64,000 nucleotides of DNA, taken from assembly GCA_029204225.1 (NCBI GenBank), contig CM055097.1, forward strand, positions 3,814,620 to 3,878,619, written 5' to 3'. Below are positions 1 through 10,790 of the stretch, piece by piece. This stretch comes from Diphasiastrum complanatum. Its lineage: Eukaryota > Streptophyta > Lycopodiopsida > Lycopodiales > Lycopodiaceae. The stretch's first letter is position 1; each line of letters starts with the position of its first letter. The position numbers and the translations under genes were made by a program. The notes under the pieces are model-generated. The model did not search any database, was not told the origin of the DNA, and saw nothing but the letters and a program-made list of their open reading frames with translations.

Positions 1-700
1 AAATCAAAACCTCTCTCAATATTGTCCTCATGCAAAGAATCATTGTTGTCCTCTTCATCATCTGAGCTGTCAAAATCATGTGATTCAATTCTCGGGTTTT
101 CAATATTTATAAAACTCCAACGTATATGTACATCTTCATCAGAATTACTTGTGTTGCCCAAATTTAGATCTTCCATTTCATTCTCAACATATGCATTTTC
201 GAATACATGTCTTGAGCATGGCTTAATTTGAACAACATACCACCCCTGGTTGAAAAAATACCTGCACATTTAGCAATGTTAGAATTAGATATTTGTTATG
301 CTCACATTTTGATTCACAATAAATAGATGTAATGAAAAAGTAGTGTAGATGATTAATATAACATTGATCAAAATTGACAAAAGAAAAAAATGTGAAATTC
401 ATGCACACTTGTTCACAATGACGAGGCAACACCAATGTGTCTGAAAAGTCCATGCTTAATGTCTTGGTTGAATCAATAGCAAAAAATCCACTACGATCTT
501 TTTTTACAGTTGCATTTGATCCTCTATAGTTGATTTCGAACCATTTCACGTCAAACAACAAATATTTACCCATTTCACCAAAACACACCTCATATATGGC
601 TTGTATGGTTCCTACATACTCAAGCTCTCCAGAAATTGGACTTTGATCTCGAGCACTACTCCAACTTCCTTAATGGAACGATGCCATCACACCACAATCA
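1..700 (-). CDS. CACTA transposase C-terminus, DUF4216 domain (partial)
   Basis: The minus strand encodes GELEYVGTIQAIYE, then KYLLFDVKWFEINYRG, ATVKKDRSGFFAID and LPRHCEQV, which is the DUF4216 signature found downstream of TNP2 in plant CACTA elements. Removing an intron from 406 down to 262 (donor GTGCAT, acceptor GTGCAG) joins HCEQV in frame to YFFNQGWYVVQIKP, the expected end of the domain. An acidic Asp/Glu/Ser-rich tail follows and stays open to the window edge. The 5' border near 700 is approximate. Role: part of the transposase polyprotein; the function of the domain itself is unknown. Confidence 0.75.
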
Positions 701-854
701 TAAATTCGTCGTTTCATATCAATTGATTCAATGCGATGATGACAACCATGTGCCCACATTGCACTGTACTTTCGATATTATCACATGTTGATTATAATTA
801 AAACAATAATCAATCATCGTACAAATTAAAATTGTTCACTTAAAAAAAATAGAG

Positions 855-1076
855 TTATAAACAAACCTTCCAATCACGTCCTCTTGCAAATTCCCGTTCT
901 GTGTCAGATAAGAATTGTCCATTTAATCTTGCTTGTTGGAGTGTATCAACCATCCAGTCTATAGTGCATTGGTTGGGCAATGGCTCAAGATCATGTGAAG
1001 GTGTAGCTTGACCTCTACGCCTATTGTGTCGATGTCGATTTCTAGTCAATACCCTTTTTTTTTTTTTCTTCTTCAT
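855..1076 (-). CDS. CACTA transposase, linker exon between DUF4218 and DUF4216
   Basis: This 73-residue open segment lies between the DUF4218 and DUF4216 segments on the same strand. It begins with a Lys run, then a basic His/Arg stretch (RNRHRHNRRRG), then DWMVDTLQQARLNGQFLSD. It is probably one exon of the same transposase, because its position and strand fit and no other gene intervenes. No conserved motif was recognised, and its exact splice sites were not resolved. Confidence 0.45.
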   Translation of the reverse strand: MKKKKKKRVLTRNRHRHNRRRGQATPSHDLEPLPNQCTIDWMVDTLQQARLNGQFLSDTEREFARGRDWKVCL

Positions 1077-1176
1077 ATAATTCCAACCATTTATCCATTA
1101 CTCCTGAATTATATAGCATGAAGGTTGAAATTTTTTTTCTCAAACTAGGTGTCATTTTTTTAAGACTACGTATACC

Positions 1177-1645
1177 TTAAGGTTTTTTACCTTTCACCTC
1201 ATCATAACATAGTCGTGGAGCAGATGGATCTATTTGAAACAAAACTTCGGTAACATAAAATAGAGATTCTTGCACTAACCATCCCTCTGACATGCTTCCC
1301 TCTGCCTTGCCTTCTGATGCACAAAATCTTTCAACACTTTCATGAATCTCTCCAAGAAAAACATCCACCTACAGAAAATTTTAACACATCAATGAGAACA
1401 TTCTATTATTTATAATTTGAAAGAATCACACTACATTTATTGAAACTACTAAAATCAAATTCAAGTCTATTATACCTGGAGTGCACAGGACCGACAATAC
1501 CAACTTCTTGGACCAAGTGCGCAAGCAGATGCACCTGTATGTCTAGGATAGAAGTTGGAAAATCCCTTTCAAGCATACATACAGCCTCCACCATATCTTC
1601 TTGCTTTGTTTGCACGTCTATCTCATGAATCTCCTTACCACACAT
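1177..1645 (-). CDS. CACTA transposase, DUF4218 segment (two exons)
   Basis: The upstream exon (1645-1476) reads AVCMLERDFPTSILDIQVHL then LAHLVQEVGIVGPVHS, matching the DUF4218 pattern LCxLExxFPPSFFDxMxHLLxHLxxE...GPVHxRWM. An intron from 1475 down to 1369 (donor GTATAA, acceptor CTGTAG, phase 2) joins HS to RWMFFLGEIHESVERF and then EGSMSEGWLVQESL, exactly the expected continuation (RPEGSxAEGY). The second exon ends around 1177 with DPSAPRLCYDE. The domain is typical of En/Spm transposases and follows TNP2, as expected. Confidence 0.75.
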
Positions 1646-1768
1646 CCATCTACATCATGTTTGTAGTATAACTAGATTTTAGTATGTTCATATTATTTCA
1701 TCAAACTTGTATTAGAAAAAAAACACGAAATTTTGTAAGATATCGATGTAAACAAAAAAAATTGAGTA

Positions 1769-2479
1769 TCAAACAACGGATGCTAATTTGTAAATGGCTT
1801 CACGAAGTTGATCAGTTAGACAGCCATGAATGCACATTGGAAATATGTACTCGACCATCTTCAACCAATCGTGAGATTTTAGACCATGGAGTTTTCCTTC
1901 AGCTGTGAATGATGTTCGTAGTGAATGAGCAAAACTCGTTGGTGTTCTCATCTCGCAAATGACTGACCGCACGTACTTATACTCTTCTTTCGTAAGAATC
2001 CAAGGGGCTCTTGAAATATTATAGGCATTTCCATCAGTACATAATTTTGGCCAATACTCTTTTTTTGTTTTTGGAGAAATACTGTCTTTGTCGCCCACCA
2101 AGTTTTTACATATTGATTCACCCATATTTTTTAATATGTTCATAGGATCAAGCAAGTGATTGATCAAAAGGTTATTCCAATATGGTAAACAATGAAAGAT
2201 GGATAGTCTTTTCATACCATTGATTGGCTTAGTCTCGGATTCAATCCAAAGTTTGTGCCAATTTGCCACGGACATTCTCTTTAGAGGCATTCTTGTTTCT
2301 GATCTTCCTCCAAAGCCTCTTCTATGAGCATTTCTAAATGGATGATTTTCATCATGCAAGTATTTGCGATGATTTTCATATACAACTTTGTTTAAATGAC
2401 GTGAGTGGCGAGCATCAATATTTGGTCCACAAATGAGACACGCGTGATATCCAAAAGTTGTAAAACCTAAAAGAATCAA
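1769..2479 (-). CDS. TNP2-like transposase core (Transposase_21)
   Basis: The segment encodes FGYHACLICGPNIDARHS, KVVYENHRKYLHDENHPFR, then MSVANWHKLWIESE, RLSIFHCLPYWNNLLINHLL and DPMNILKNMGESI. These match the TNP2 transposase of CACTA elements (zinc-binding CxxCGP, YxxHRxxLPxxHPFR, LPYWxxLxIRHNLDVMHxEKN). A later part, GLKSHDWLKMVEYIFPMCI, matches the conserved GLKSHDxHxLLQ region. Length about 236 residues without internal stops. TNP2 catalyses cut-and-paste transposition in the nucleus. The frame looks open, but the whole gene cannot be judged because both ends are incomplete or outside the window. Confidence 0.8.
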   Translation of the reverse strand: MILLGFTTFGYHACLICGPNIDARHSRHLNKVVYENHRKYLHDENHPFRNAHRRGFGGRSETRMPLKRMSVANWHKLWIESETKPINGMKRLSIFHCLPYWNNLLINHLLDPMNILKNMGESICKNLVGDKDSISPKTKKEYWPKLCTDGNAYNISRAPWILTKEEYKYVRSVICEMRTPTSFAHSLRTSFTAEGKLHGLKSHDWLKMVEYIFPMCIHGCLTDQLREAIYKLASVV

Positions 2480-2579
2480 ATCCCATTCGTGTTATAAATA
2501 AAATTCTTTTAAAGCATAAATAATCATCATGTTATAGAGATATGGCTGAGAACAGCGTACAAAGAAGGCCACAATGACG

Positions 2580-3511
2580 TCAGGAGGATCCTTCCTTTCC
2601 ATTGGTACATTCCTCGAAATCACAATTAGTTAATGAAGGGTGCCCAATGGAACTATTTATATACGCAACAATATTGCCATATTTTTCTGGACGCCCATCA
2701 ATGTTCATACGATGTGATTTCGAAACATTCTCTCCTTGCACACGTCGCTCTTCCAAAGAACAATCATTGGCATTCAAGCCATAAACCTGCATTCTCCATT
2801 GGTCCCCGACATCAAGCATGCCAATCACCCCAATTGTATTGAGGTCATGTATAAGGCATTAATGTGACAACACTATTCAAGGGGACATCAATGCTAGTCA
2901 AAGAGAATAAACCCAATCTCGCATTAGGAAAGTGCTCACTTGGCTTGATCATGTACATATGACCCGAAAATGATGTTCCACACAATGGTAGTGGTACTCT
3001 ATCAGGCCAACATGAATATTTCTTTCTATCAAAGGGCTTAACCAATGCTTCTAGGTAGTGAGGAAGGATAGACTCAGTCAATGAATTTTAAACATTCTTG
3101 GATAAGTCAACAATACGTAAATTTGGTTGTTCATTTTCAAATCTTGTCAAAATGCGTCCAAGTCGTGTTCTTTTTTTTTAATGGAGTAAATATAGATGGA
3201 ATAGGAAGAAGAGGATATTCTACACAAGGTATGTGAGGTGATGTGGGATGGATAGAATCGATGTGAGGTGTCGTGGGATGGATAGAATCGATGTGAGGTG
3301 TCATGAGATAGATAGAATCGATGTGTGGTGATATCGTGGAATGAATAGAATCCATAGTAGAATTTGCGTGAGATGCCATGAAAAGATCTATGTGAGCTGT
3401 GGTGGAGTGAGTGACGTGCGAAATGAAAAGATGCGTAACTTCCACATCATGAGGTGTGAAGTGACTAGTGACATCATTATGATCATCAACAAGATCTTCG
3501 TCCAATGCCAA
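2580..3511 (-). CDS. Upstream exons of CACTA transposase gene, unrecognised, with a coding minisatellite
   Basis: Three open segments (3511-3137, 3081-2845, 2828-2580) precede TNP2 on the same strand. The first contains at least three copies of a 10-residue unit PHIDSIHPTT produced by a 30-bp repeat at about 3216-3340. The second contains RVPLPLCGTSFSGHMYMI. I recognise no domain. Position and strand suggest N-terminal exons of the same transposase, but they could also be captured sequence. Exon joins were not resolved. Confidence 0.35.
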
Positions 3512-3689
3512 AGATGATCCAAAATTGATATTTTTTTATCTTGTTGAAAAGATTGTCAATCGACATGTTATAAGACATTGACATCAATGTATTATTCTGC
3601 AAGAGTGAAACATTACACAAGCATTAGTTTTATTTTTTTCAAAAAACTTATAAATATGTGTATGATAAGAACAGTACTAGATTGTCAAA

Positions 3690-4230
3690 ATGTACCTCCA
3701 AATCCACATTGAGCTCCTCAATGTGCTTTCCAAACTTCCACAGATGTTGCGCCACTATTCGTCTTTCTCAAATTTTCAATCCTTTGCATTGTTTGCACTC
3801 GCAATATATCTTTTCATTATACCTCTGTTGATACTAATTTCATTTTACAATTACAAAAATGATTAGCTTAATGTTACAAGCTAATTTATATGTGTATAAA
3901 TACAGTCCTAAGTTTTAAACAAATAATTATATAGTACCTACAATTTAGCTCGAGGCTGGGCACCAGAACTTGATGACGATGATGTTCCACTAAGTCTTTG
4001 CTCAAGCATTTGTGCTCTTTTTCGTGATTTCATTTTGTAATAATATTGCATTTTCTTTAACTTTTTGCTATCTTGTGGAGGCGTCGTGCTTTAAACAATC
4101 GTAAAAAAAAAAACAAAAAAGTTATATTCAACACACATTGCTGCAAATCCAAATGTTAAGTACATAATATCTACTATACATTTAATAAATATACTTGTTT
4201 CGAGACATTTCCTCAGTAGAAGACATATTC
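3690..4230 (-). CDS. Possible 5' exons of the CACTA gene (transposase-associated zinc motif)
   Basis: A short first exon could start at an ATG near 4225 (MSSTEEMSRN); splicing from AA|GTATAT to the acceptor before CACGACGCC near 4088 keeps the frame into TPPQDSKKLKKMQYYYKMKS, a basic, NLS-like stretch, followed by a Ser run. A further segment at about 3830-3690 reads EKIYCECKQCKGLKI then ERRIVAQHLWKFG, resembling the transposase-associated domain (CPCxKCxN...HLxxxGF), but it has one in-frame TGA. This is tentative. Confidence 0.3.
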
Positions 4231-5224
4231 GCTAATGAATGATTAAATTTTATCTACAATTTTTTAACAAGAATGTTAATGATATTGACAAAATACACTT
4301 GTCAAAATATACAGTTAAAATTGATATGTACACACAAATTTAACAAGATCCACAAATATCTTTATCACTAAAACATTTAGATACCTTACCAATGTCAAGT
4401 TGCTTGAACGAATATGACATTGTCTAATTCATGAAGAAAAGAAGCAGATTCAAACAAACTATGAAATAGAAGTGTGATTTCTTTTAACTATTTAGAAAAC
4501 TAAGCAGTAATTAATACATATTTGTCATTTTTAAAAAATCATCAAAATCTTCAAAATCCCGAGTTTGAAAAAATCAAGTAACTTGAATTTGATACTTACA
4601 TGTGAAACAACTCTATTTTGGTCCCTATCGCTTGACATAGCCCATTGAATAATCATAATTAACCAGCATCACATGAGATAGCTCAAACAGCTTGATGTCT
4701 ATCAATGTAAAAAGTCTCATTTTGGCACTTCTCACCTGAGGCTCCTCATAGAGTGATCAACTTTGAGGGATTTCATCCAAATAATATAATTTGTTGCCCA
4801 ATGTGTAATTTTTTTTCTTATCACCCAACATGGCTCATCAAGTTATTAGAATCAACTACTTTCAAATCTAGTATATTTTGTTGCACCAGTTATTGTTGAC
4901 ATTTGATCCCTATCACATCAGATAGCTCAAATTTGCTATCTACCATTGAAGATAGTTGTATTTTTGGCCTTTATCACTCGAAATTGTCTATTGAGTGACG
5001 AAACCAATAGAATAGTGACTTCAAGACATTGAAATATTTGGTACCTATCACTTGGAATAGTTCAAATTTGATGCCTAACATGTGGTTTTGATGTTGATCA
5101 CTCGACATGGCCAATCAAGGGATTAGACTCAACTAGTTTCAAATCTACTATAAATGAGATCTAATGACTTAAAAGATCTAGTAGAAGAGTTAGCAAATGG
5201 TTGCTTGCGAGCCTTTGAGAATAG

Positions 5225-5720
5225 CCTCCTTTGCTTAAATCCGTTTACAATGCAAGCATCATATTAGAGCAAACACCTTCCTTAAAATGAACATCTAAAC
5301 CGCTATCCACTAGTTGCCCAACACCAAGCAAGCTCCTAGTAAGATTAGAAACATAGAGTACATTTTCTATATCCAATCTTTTAGAGGATCCAAGACTTTA
5401 AGAAATCCAAGACTAGCCTCACTCTCAATCCACCATGTGTCATTGGAGTAGCTCTTGCTTGTTAGTGTAGATGCCATCAAGGATGAATCAACTTCATCCT
5501 CATAATCCTCAATGGTAAGGTTGTCTTGCTTACTCTCATCCTATGCATTCTTCTTTTTGTAGCACTGGGATGCAAAGTGCCTTCCACAAAAGAAGCACTT
5601 TTGTTTGGCTTTGTCTTTCTTCTTTCCTTTAGAGCTTAATTCTTGATCATCATCACTTTTGCCATGCTTTGGATTTTCTTCTTGGACTTCCATCATGCAA
5701 TACATTTAGATTGATTGTTT
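5225..5720 (-). pseudogene. Copia gag-protease fragment
   Basis: The minus strand encodes KQKCFFCGRHFASQCYKKKN, a CCHC zinc knuckle shortened by two residues, then further down NDTWWIESEASLG, the Copia aspartic protease site (normally DSGAS, here ESEAS), and then ENVLYVSNLTRSLLGVGQL and DSGLDVHFKEGVC, typical of the region after the protease. Several frame breaks and stops show it is dead. The fragment sits inside the repeat field and has no visible LTR. Confidence 0.65.
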
Positions 5721-5956
5721 TTTATCGCTCATCAATGGAATTGACCCCTATCATGCGATATAGCTCAAAATTATTGTCTATCACTTGAGATAAGGCATTG
5801 AGTGATCAAGTTAGAGTAATTTTGAGTTTACGACATTCATGTAACTTTGAATGTTGTGCTTACATGTGAGACAACTCAATTTTGGTCCTAATTACTCATC
5901 ATTGTTCTTTGAGTGATCATAATTGACCAACATCACATCAGATAGCTCAATCTTGG

Positions 5957-6256
5957 TGTCTATCAATGTAAATAGCCCCATTTTGGTTTCTCTATCACTC
6001 AAAAAAGTCAAAATACCTAACATATGATTTTGTTGCTTATTACTTGACATGGCTCTATCAAGTGACTAGACTCAACAAGTGATATATTAATACAACTCAA
6101 GTTCAACCCCTTGTCAAACCCCTATTACATGTGATGACTTAAATTTTATGTCTATGCGTGGCTTTGTTGCTTATCACTCGACACGGCTCATCAAGTGATC
6201 AGACTCAACCAATCCCAAGTCTAATATACTAAGATAGATCATATCACATGAGATAA
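5957..6256 (+). repeat. Direct repeat, copy 1 (partner 7283-7583)
   Basis: This stretch of about 300 bases, from the phrase TCTATCAATGTAAATAGCCCC to the GATCATATCACATGAGATAA end, recurs almost unchanged 1.3 kb downstream. It contains two of the inverted TCACT/AGTGA modules. Confidence 0.75.
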
Positions 6257-6559
6257 CTAAAATTTGATGTGTATATTTTGGAATAGCGCACTTTTGGTGC
6301 ATATCACTAAAGGCTTCTCATAAAGTGACCAAATTCAAGAAATTGTGTGCTCATAAAATAGATTAAAGTCGATTCCCATCACTTTAGATAGTTCAAATCT
6401 AATGTCCAATACAAGATCTTGGTCCTTATCACTTAACATAGAAGATCGAGTGACTGAACTTGGTCAATCTATGATTTGGAACAATCAATTTTGGCCCCTG
6501 ATAGATTGAATCTAGTCCTTGGGCAGGATGATTAGTTTGCTGCTTGGAAAGACAAGAGA

Positions 6560-7282
6560 GCAATAGTTTTAATCTAAGAAGAGATTACAGTAGCAGAGAT
6601 CTAATATAGGAGCATGAGCACTTCAACAAATGGACATTGCAAATGCTCAATTTTTTCTTGTCCCCTATCACCATCTCAAGAAAAACCCATTTTACGCTCT
6701 CAATGATCTTTTGAAATCAAATTCAACTATGATATAATCAATTAGTCATGGCGATCCTATTAGCATTACTGATAGCACCTCTGCACAAGACCACAACCAA
6801 GGATTTCACAAACAAAGATGTTTGATCCATTTCTCAATGCTAGCAATCATCTAACAACGTCCGCCGAGTTATTTCCTTTCCATCCACTCAACACAAAATC
6901 CGAAAACACCCGACCACATTCCCCTGCGCTCTTGTCAATTGCTCTCATCTCCATCCATCAACAATCCATTCACAAAAAAAGCCCACCTCCAATCCCTCGG
7001 ATTCCACCCACATAGATTTCAGATCTCTTCTATCCTTAATCTTCCTTCAACTGGCTTTAACCGCACAGCACACAACCATGTTCCTCGAAATCTATTAGCT
7101 CATTGGTACCATACTTCATGGAAGTAGTAATATATCTAGCGTCCCTCAGAGTATTACAAAAAAAAAGAAGGAAGATTGCGCCCAGCTTAACACATGTTAT
7201 TTTATTTTTTAAAAATGCTCTGACCCAGTACGTTCTGATCCAAAAGGGTCGGAAAGAGTTTCTAAGGGACACATATATAAAT
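6560..7282. other. No gene recognised
   Basis: Short open frames on both strands show no recognisable motif and no family resemblance. The sequence is unremarkable intergenic DNA between the repeat field and its downstream duplicate. Confidence 0.5.
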
Positions 7283-7583
7283 ATGCCTATCAATGTAAAT
7301 AGCCCCATTTTGGTGTCTCTATCACTCAAAAAAGTCAAAATTTGCTACCTAACATATGAATTTGTTGCTTATTACTTGACATGGCTCTATCAAGTGACTA
7401 GACTCAACAAGTAATATATTAAAACAACTCAAGTTCAACCCCTTGTCAAACCCCTATTACACGTGATGACTTAAATTTTATGTCTATGTGTGGTTTTGTT
7501 GCTTATCACTCGACATGGCTCATCAAGTGATCAGACTCAACCAATCCCAAGTCTAGTATATTGAGATAGCTCATATCACATGA
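7283..7583 (+). repeat. Direct repeat, copy 2 (partner 5957-6256)
   Basis: Second copy of the 300-base unit. The flanking phrase GGGTTTCTAAGGGACACATATATAA occurs both before it (7254) and, slightly changed, after it (7599), which suggests a local duplication or an insertion flanked by a longer duplication. Confidence 0.7.
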
Positions 7584-8070
7584 GATAAGGGTCAGAAAGG
7601 GTTTCTAAAGGACACATATATAACAAATTAATTAATACTTTATAAACTAAATAATGTTCACAACTTATATGCGCAATCAAACCACCTATTTACATGTCAT
7701 TTTTTTTAAATTACAAAATTCTCTTAAATACATGGTCATTTTGTACCAACCATATCAAATCATCTACTTGTCTTATATCAAATCAAAATACAATTAATAC
7801 TCATTTGTCCTTTTCAAAAAATCATCAAAATATTAAAAAAAAAACATGGTCCTCTTGTACTCATAATATGTCATATCAATCACATGCTTTTGTCCTTATA
7901 AATTCATGCTAAAAAATATGTCATATCACCCACATGCTTTTGTCCTCAAATAATATTTATAAAATTAGAGTCAAATCATTTTTTTAGTTCCATAATTTGT
8001 CATTTTGACAAACCACTCGCCATATGACACATACCAAGCCATAATTACGGATTTCCATGGAAAAAAAAAT
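7584..8070. other. AT-rich intergenic sequence
   Basis: No coding signal. A phrase TGTCATATCA.TCACATGCTTTTGTCC is repeated twice (around 7868 and 7919). Confidence 0.4.
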
Positions 8071-8071
8071 T

Positions 8072-8083
8072 GCCACGCGTGGC
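8072..8083. promoter_or_regulatory. 12-bp perfect palindrome upstream of the first accessory gene
   Basis: GCCACGCGTGGC is perfectly palindromic and occurs three more times downstream of the gene (10330, 10416, 10551). A half copy (TGCGTGGCAGAGCCACAC) follows immediately. Such repeated sites near both ends resemble subterminal binding sites of DNA transposons (inference). Confidence 0.6.
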
Positions 8084-8133
8084 AAAATAATGCGTGGCAG
8101 AGCCACACGACACTTAAAATCTGGAAAATGAAT

Positions 8134-8141
8134 ATAAAGGG
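8134..8141 (+). promoter_or_regulatory. Possible TATA box of the first accessory gene
   Basis: AATATAAAGGG sits about 650 bases upstream of the ATG at 8790. Everything between is a pyrimidine-rich leader made largely of microsatellites. Only the motif supports it. Confidence 0.35.
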
Positions 8142-8234
8142 CCTCATTCATTATTTCTCCACGCTTTCTTGTGGATTTTTTGAGGGTCTCAATCTCTCAC
8201 ACTCAAGCTCTCACTTTCAAGCTTTCAATCTCTC

Positions 8235-8720
<486 letters not shown>

Positions 8721-8789
8721 TTTTTCATTTTTCACATTTGATATCTTTCCAAGTTCTTTTCACAACTTCATATCTTTCTCTCAATAGTC

Positions 8790-9382
8790 ATGTCTACTAG
8801 TGGTAGCCGAGCATCAAGGAGGAGGCCAAGATCCTCTTCTGGTGGAAGAGGACAAGCCTCGAGATCGAAATCCGATCGAGTGCGATATTTTTATACTATG
8901 CTATCTCCCAAGGAAAGGCAAAGGATGAAAGCCCTTTGTCTTTCCGAAGGAGAATCCGATCAACAAGATCGTGGATTCCTTCCGACGGACATGGCGTCGA
9001 AATAATCCACGAATATTTTCTATGACCTTGATGAGGATGGTTCCATCATCATGGACAATAGGGGTAAGGTCGTCATCAATAGATTGCATGACCTTACTCT
9101 TAAATACTTTGGTCACAATTTGTTTAACCCTTGGGAGCAACAAGACCAAGGGGACAAAGACAAGATACTTGATATCGCCAATCATTGAGACAATTATGTA
9201 GTAAAGGCAAGAAGAGGTCGGGATGGGCATCTAAAAAAGATTGGGGAAAAGTTGTTTATGAATCCAAGCATCCTAATCTCGAGCCCTTTAAGCAACAAAG
9301 AGAGGCAACTAAATCAAGGCTTAATCTTTTAGGCCAATCTCACCTTGGATCGGGAGGCAAGGCCAATATGCATGCCCAATTT
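8790..9382 (+). pseudogene. Accessory protein gene of a probable DNA transposon, copy 1 (broken)
   Basis: The ATG at 8790 opens a Ser/Arg-rich start (MSTSGSRASRRRPRSSSGG) followed by LSPKERQRMKAL; the frame then stops at 9003. Homology to the second copy (24620) resumes in other frames: YDLDEDGSIIMDNRGKVV then RLHDLTLKYFG (9018-9185), then SGWASKKDWGKV and GQSHLGSGGKAN..AQF (9200-9382), ending at a conserved GTAAGC donor. At least two frameshifts make it dead. The pattern W.SKKDW..V...LG.GG resembles the plant Ptta/En/Spm (Transposase_24) type, but this is only a resemblance. Palindromes on both sides suggest a mobile element. Confidence 0.5.
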
Positions 9383-10129
9383 GTAAGCAATTCCCTTTTA
9401 GCTAATTGCATTTCATATGTTTATTGTTTATCAATATCTTTTTTGCTTTTTTTCTAATCATCGATTTGTGTTGATTTGTATTTGATCATCTCTATCTCAT
9501 TATGTATGGAATGATTGTTCATTGTTTATATTTTTCTATTTCATCTTGTATAAATTTGTTGTAAATATATACAAACAATAAAAAACAAACAAAACATCAA
9601 TTTAAAATGATAAAAACATACCTCATCTATTGTTTGGATGATCTTTAATTCCTTCTAAGATGCATCTCTTTTTTTCTCCATAAAAGCAAACAACGCAAAC
9701 CAAATCATTGTTAGATTACAAATCAATCAACAAAATGATAATTATTAGAATACAAATCATAGATACATTGTTAAATTAAAAATCATTAATCATTGTTACA
9801 TCAATCTCACCATGTTCAAGATACTATGAAAATGCACTTTATGACTCAAATGTAATCCATCAAAATTTAGAATGCATAATATATCTCATGAATAAACAAT
9901 GAAAAACTAACAAACAAAATTATCTCTCACTCTCTCTCTCTTTCTCTCTCTCTCCCTCTCTCAAAAAAATTTTCTTCAAAATTTAGAATGTCTAACATAC
10001 CTTATGCATTTCCTTGGATTGTCTCATTTCCTTCAAAATTGCATAGCTTTCTTCTACAAAAGCCAACAATAAACAATCATTCACTAACCAATCAATAAAC
10101 AATGAAAAACTAACAAACAAAACTATCTC

Positions 10130-10130
<1 letters not shown>
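9383..10130 (-). other. Intergenic stretch with two related antisense exon-like segments
   Basis: On the minus strand, 10060-9998 reads LKEMRQSKEMHK and ends at a GTATGT donor; 9690-9618 reads MEKKRD..KELKIIQTIDE and also ends at GTATGT. The two look like duplicated small exons of a coiled-coil protein convergent with the gene at 8790. No larger gene could be assembled. The remainder is AT-rich with no signal. Confidence 0.3.

Positions 10131-10131
<1 letters not shown>

Positions 10132-10222
<91 letters not shown>
10132..10222 (+). repeat. (CT)n microsatellite
   Basis: About 90 bases of uninterrupted CT dinucleotides ending in a C run. Confidence 0.9.
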
Positions 10223-10224
<2 letters not shown>

Positions 10225-10320
10225 CCCAAAGCTCTTCTTCACGAAATTCATTTTGGAAATGCAGTCAAGGTCCCCACTTTTTTCATTTCACGGGTTTTTT
10301 TTTTTGTTGATATATTTCTA

Positions 10321-10790
10321 CATGGCACTGCCACGCGTGGCAAAGCCACACCCTAAAAAAAAATTGCAATAAAGTTTGCCACGGTGTGGCATAATTGCAC
10401 TTGCTGGAAAAATTTGCCACGCGTGGCAAACTTCAGAAAAAAATTTAAAATTTTGGCCACGCATGGCAAATTTTGGCATTCTAGAAAAAATCTGCCACAC
10501 GTGCCACTACTACGCGTGACAATTTTCAATATTTTTTTCATCGTGGCAGTGCCACGCGTGGCACTACCATGCGTGACAGTACCACGTAGATTTAAAATTT
10601 GAATCTATCCGAGCCCCCTCCCCTCCAATTTGTTCGGAAGAAGAGCCGGTGACGGAAAACTTAGGCAGTGTGGCAGTGCCACGCGTTCATTGCCACGGAC
10701 ATTGCCACCCGAGGGCCGTCGGGTCAAATCCGGTTCTCGTCTTATGTGCATGGCAATGGGCGTGGCAATGGGCCTATCTTTGTAGTTGTG
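10321..10790. repeat. Palindrome array GCCACGCGTGGC and possible transposon end
   Basis: Three perfect 12-bp palindromes (10330-10341, 10416-10427, 10551-10562) and several one- or two-base variants (10378, 10456, 10494, 10570) are packed into 250 bases. The sequence then ends in CTTTGTAGTTGTG at about 10775-10787; its reverse complement CACAACTACAAAG looks like a CACTA-type terminal repeat, and the same end recurs at 36216. I read this as the right end of the element carrying the gene at 8790. The left terminal repeat was not found. Confidence 0.6.

Larger units (their letters stand above)
1..4230 (-). mobile_element. CACTA (En/Spm) transposon, partial, transposase gene region
   Basis: On the minus strand the coding segments appear in the order found in plant CACTA transposase genes: TNP2 core, DUF4218, then DUF4216, reading from high to low coordinates. 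The element continues past the left window edge, so neither terminal CACTA repeat can be seen. Several canonical introns can be read (262-406 and 1369-1475), each restoring the family frame, so this is a relatively young or slowly decaying copy rather than scattered debris. The 5' limit is uncertain; a possible first exon with an ATG lies near 4225. Confidence 0.75.
4600..6540. repeat. Diverged repeat field with a recurring inverted motif
   Basis: About ten variants of one module recur: TATCACT(T/C)GACATGGCTCAT followed by CAAGTGATCAGACTCAA. Each has short inverted arms (TCACT...AGTGA) around a 10-16 base loop. Variants begin near 4627, 4735, 4818, 4972, 5093, 5769, 6049, 6170, 6306 and 6436. 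Between them recurs a second phrase, GATAGCTCAAATTTGATGTCTATCA. Spacing is irregular (roughly 80-250 bases). No gene apart from a Copia scrap lies here. Confidence 0.6.

Noticed and set aside
10318-10602. Overlapping open frames on both strands in the palindrome array
   Set aside because: Palindromes yield mirrored peptides on both strands; no codon or domain signal.
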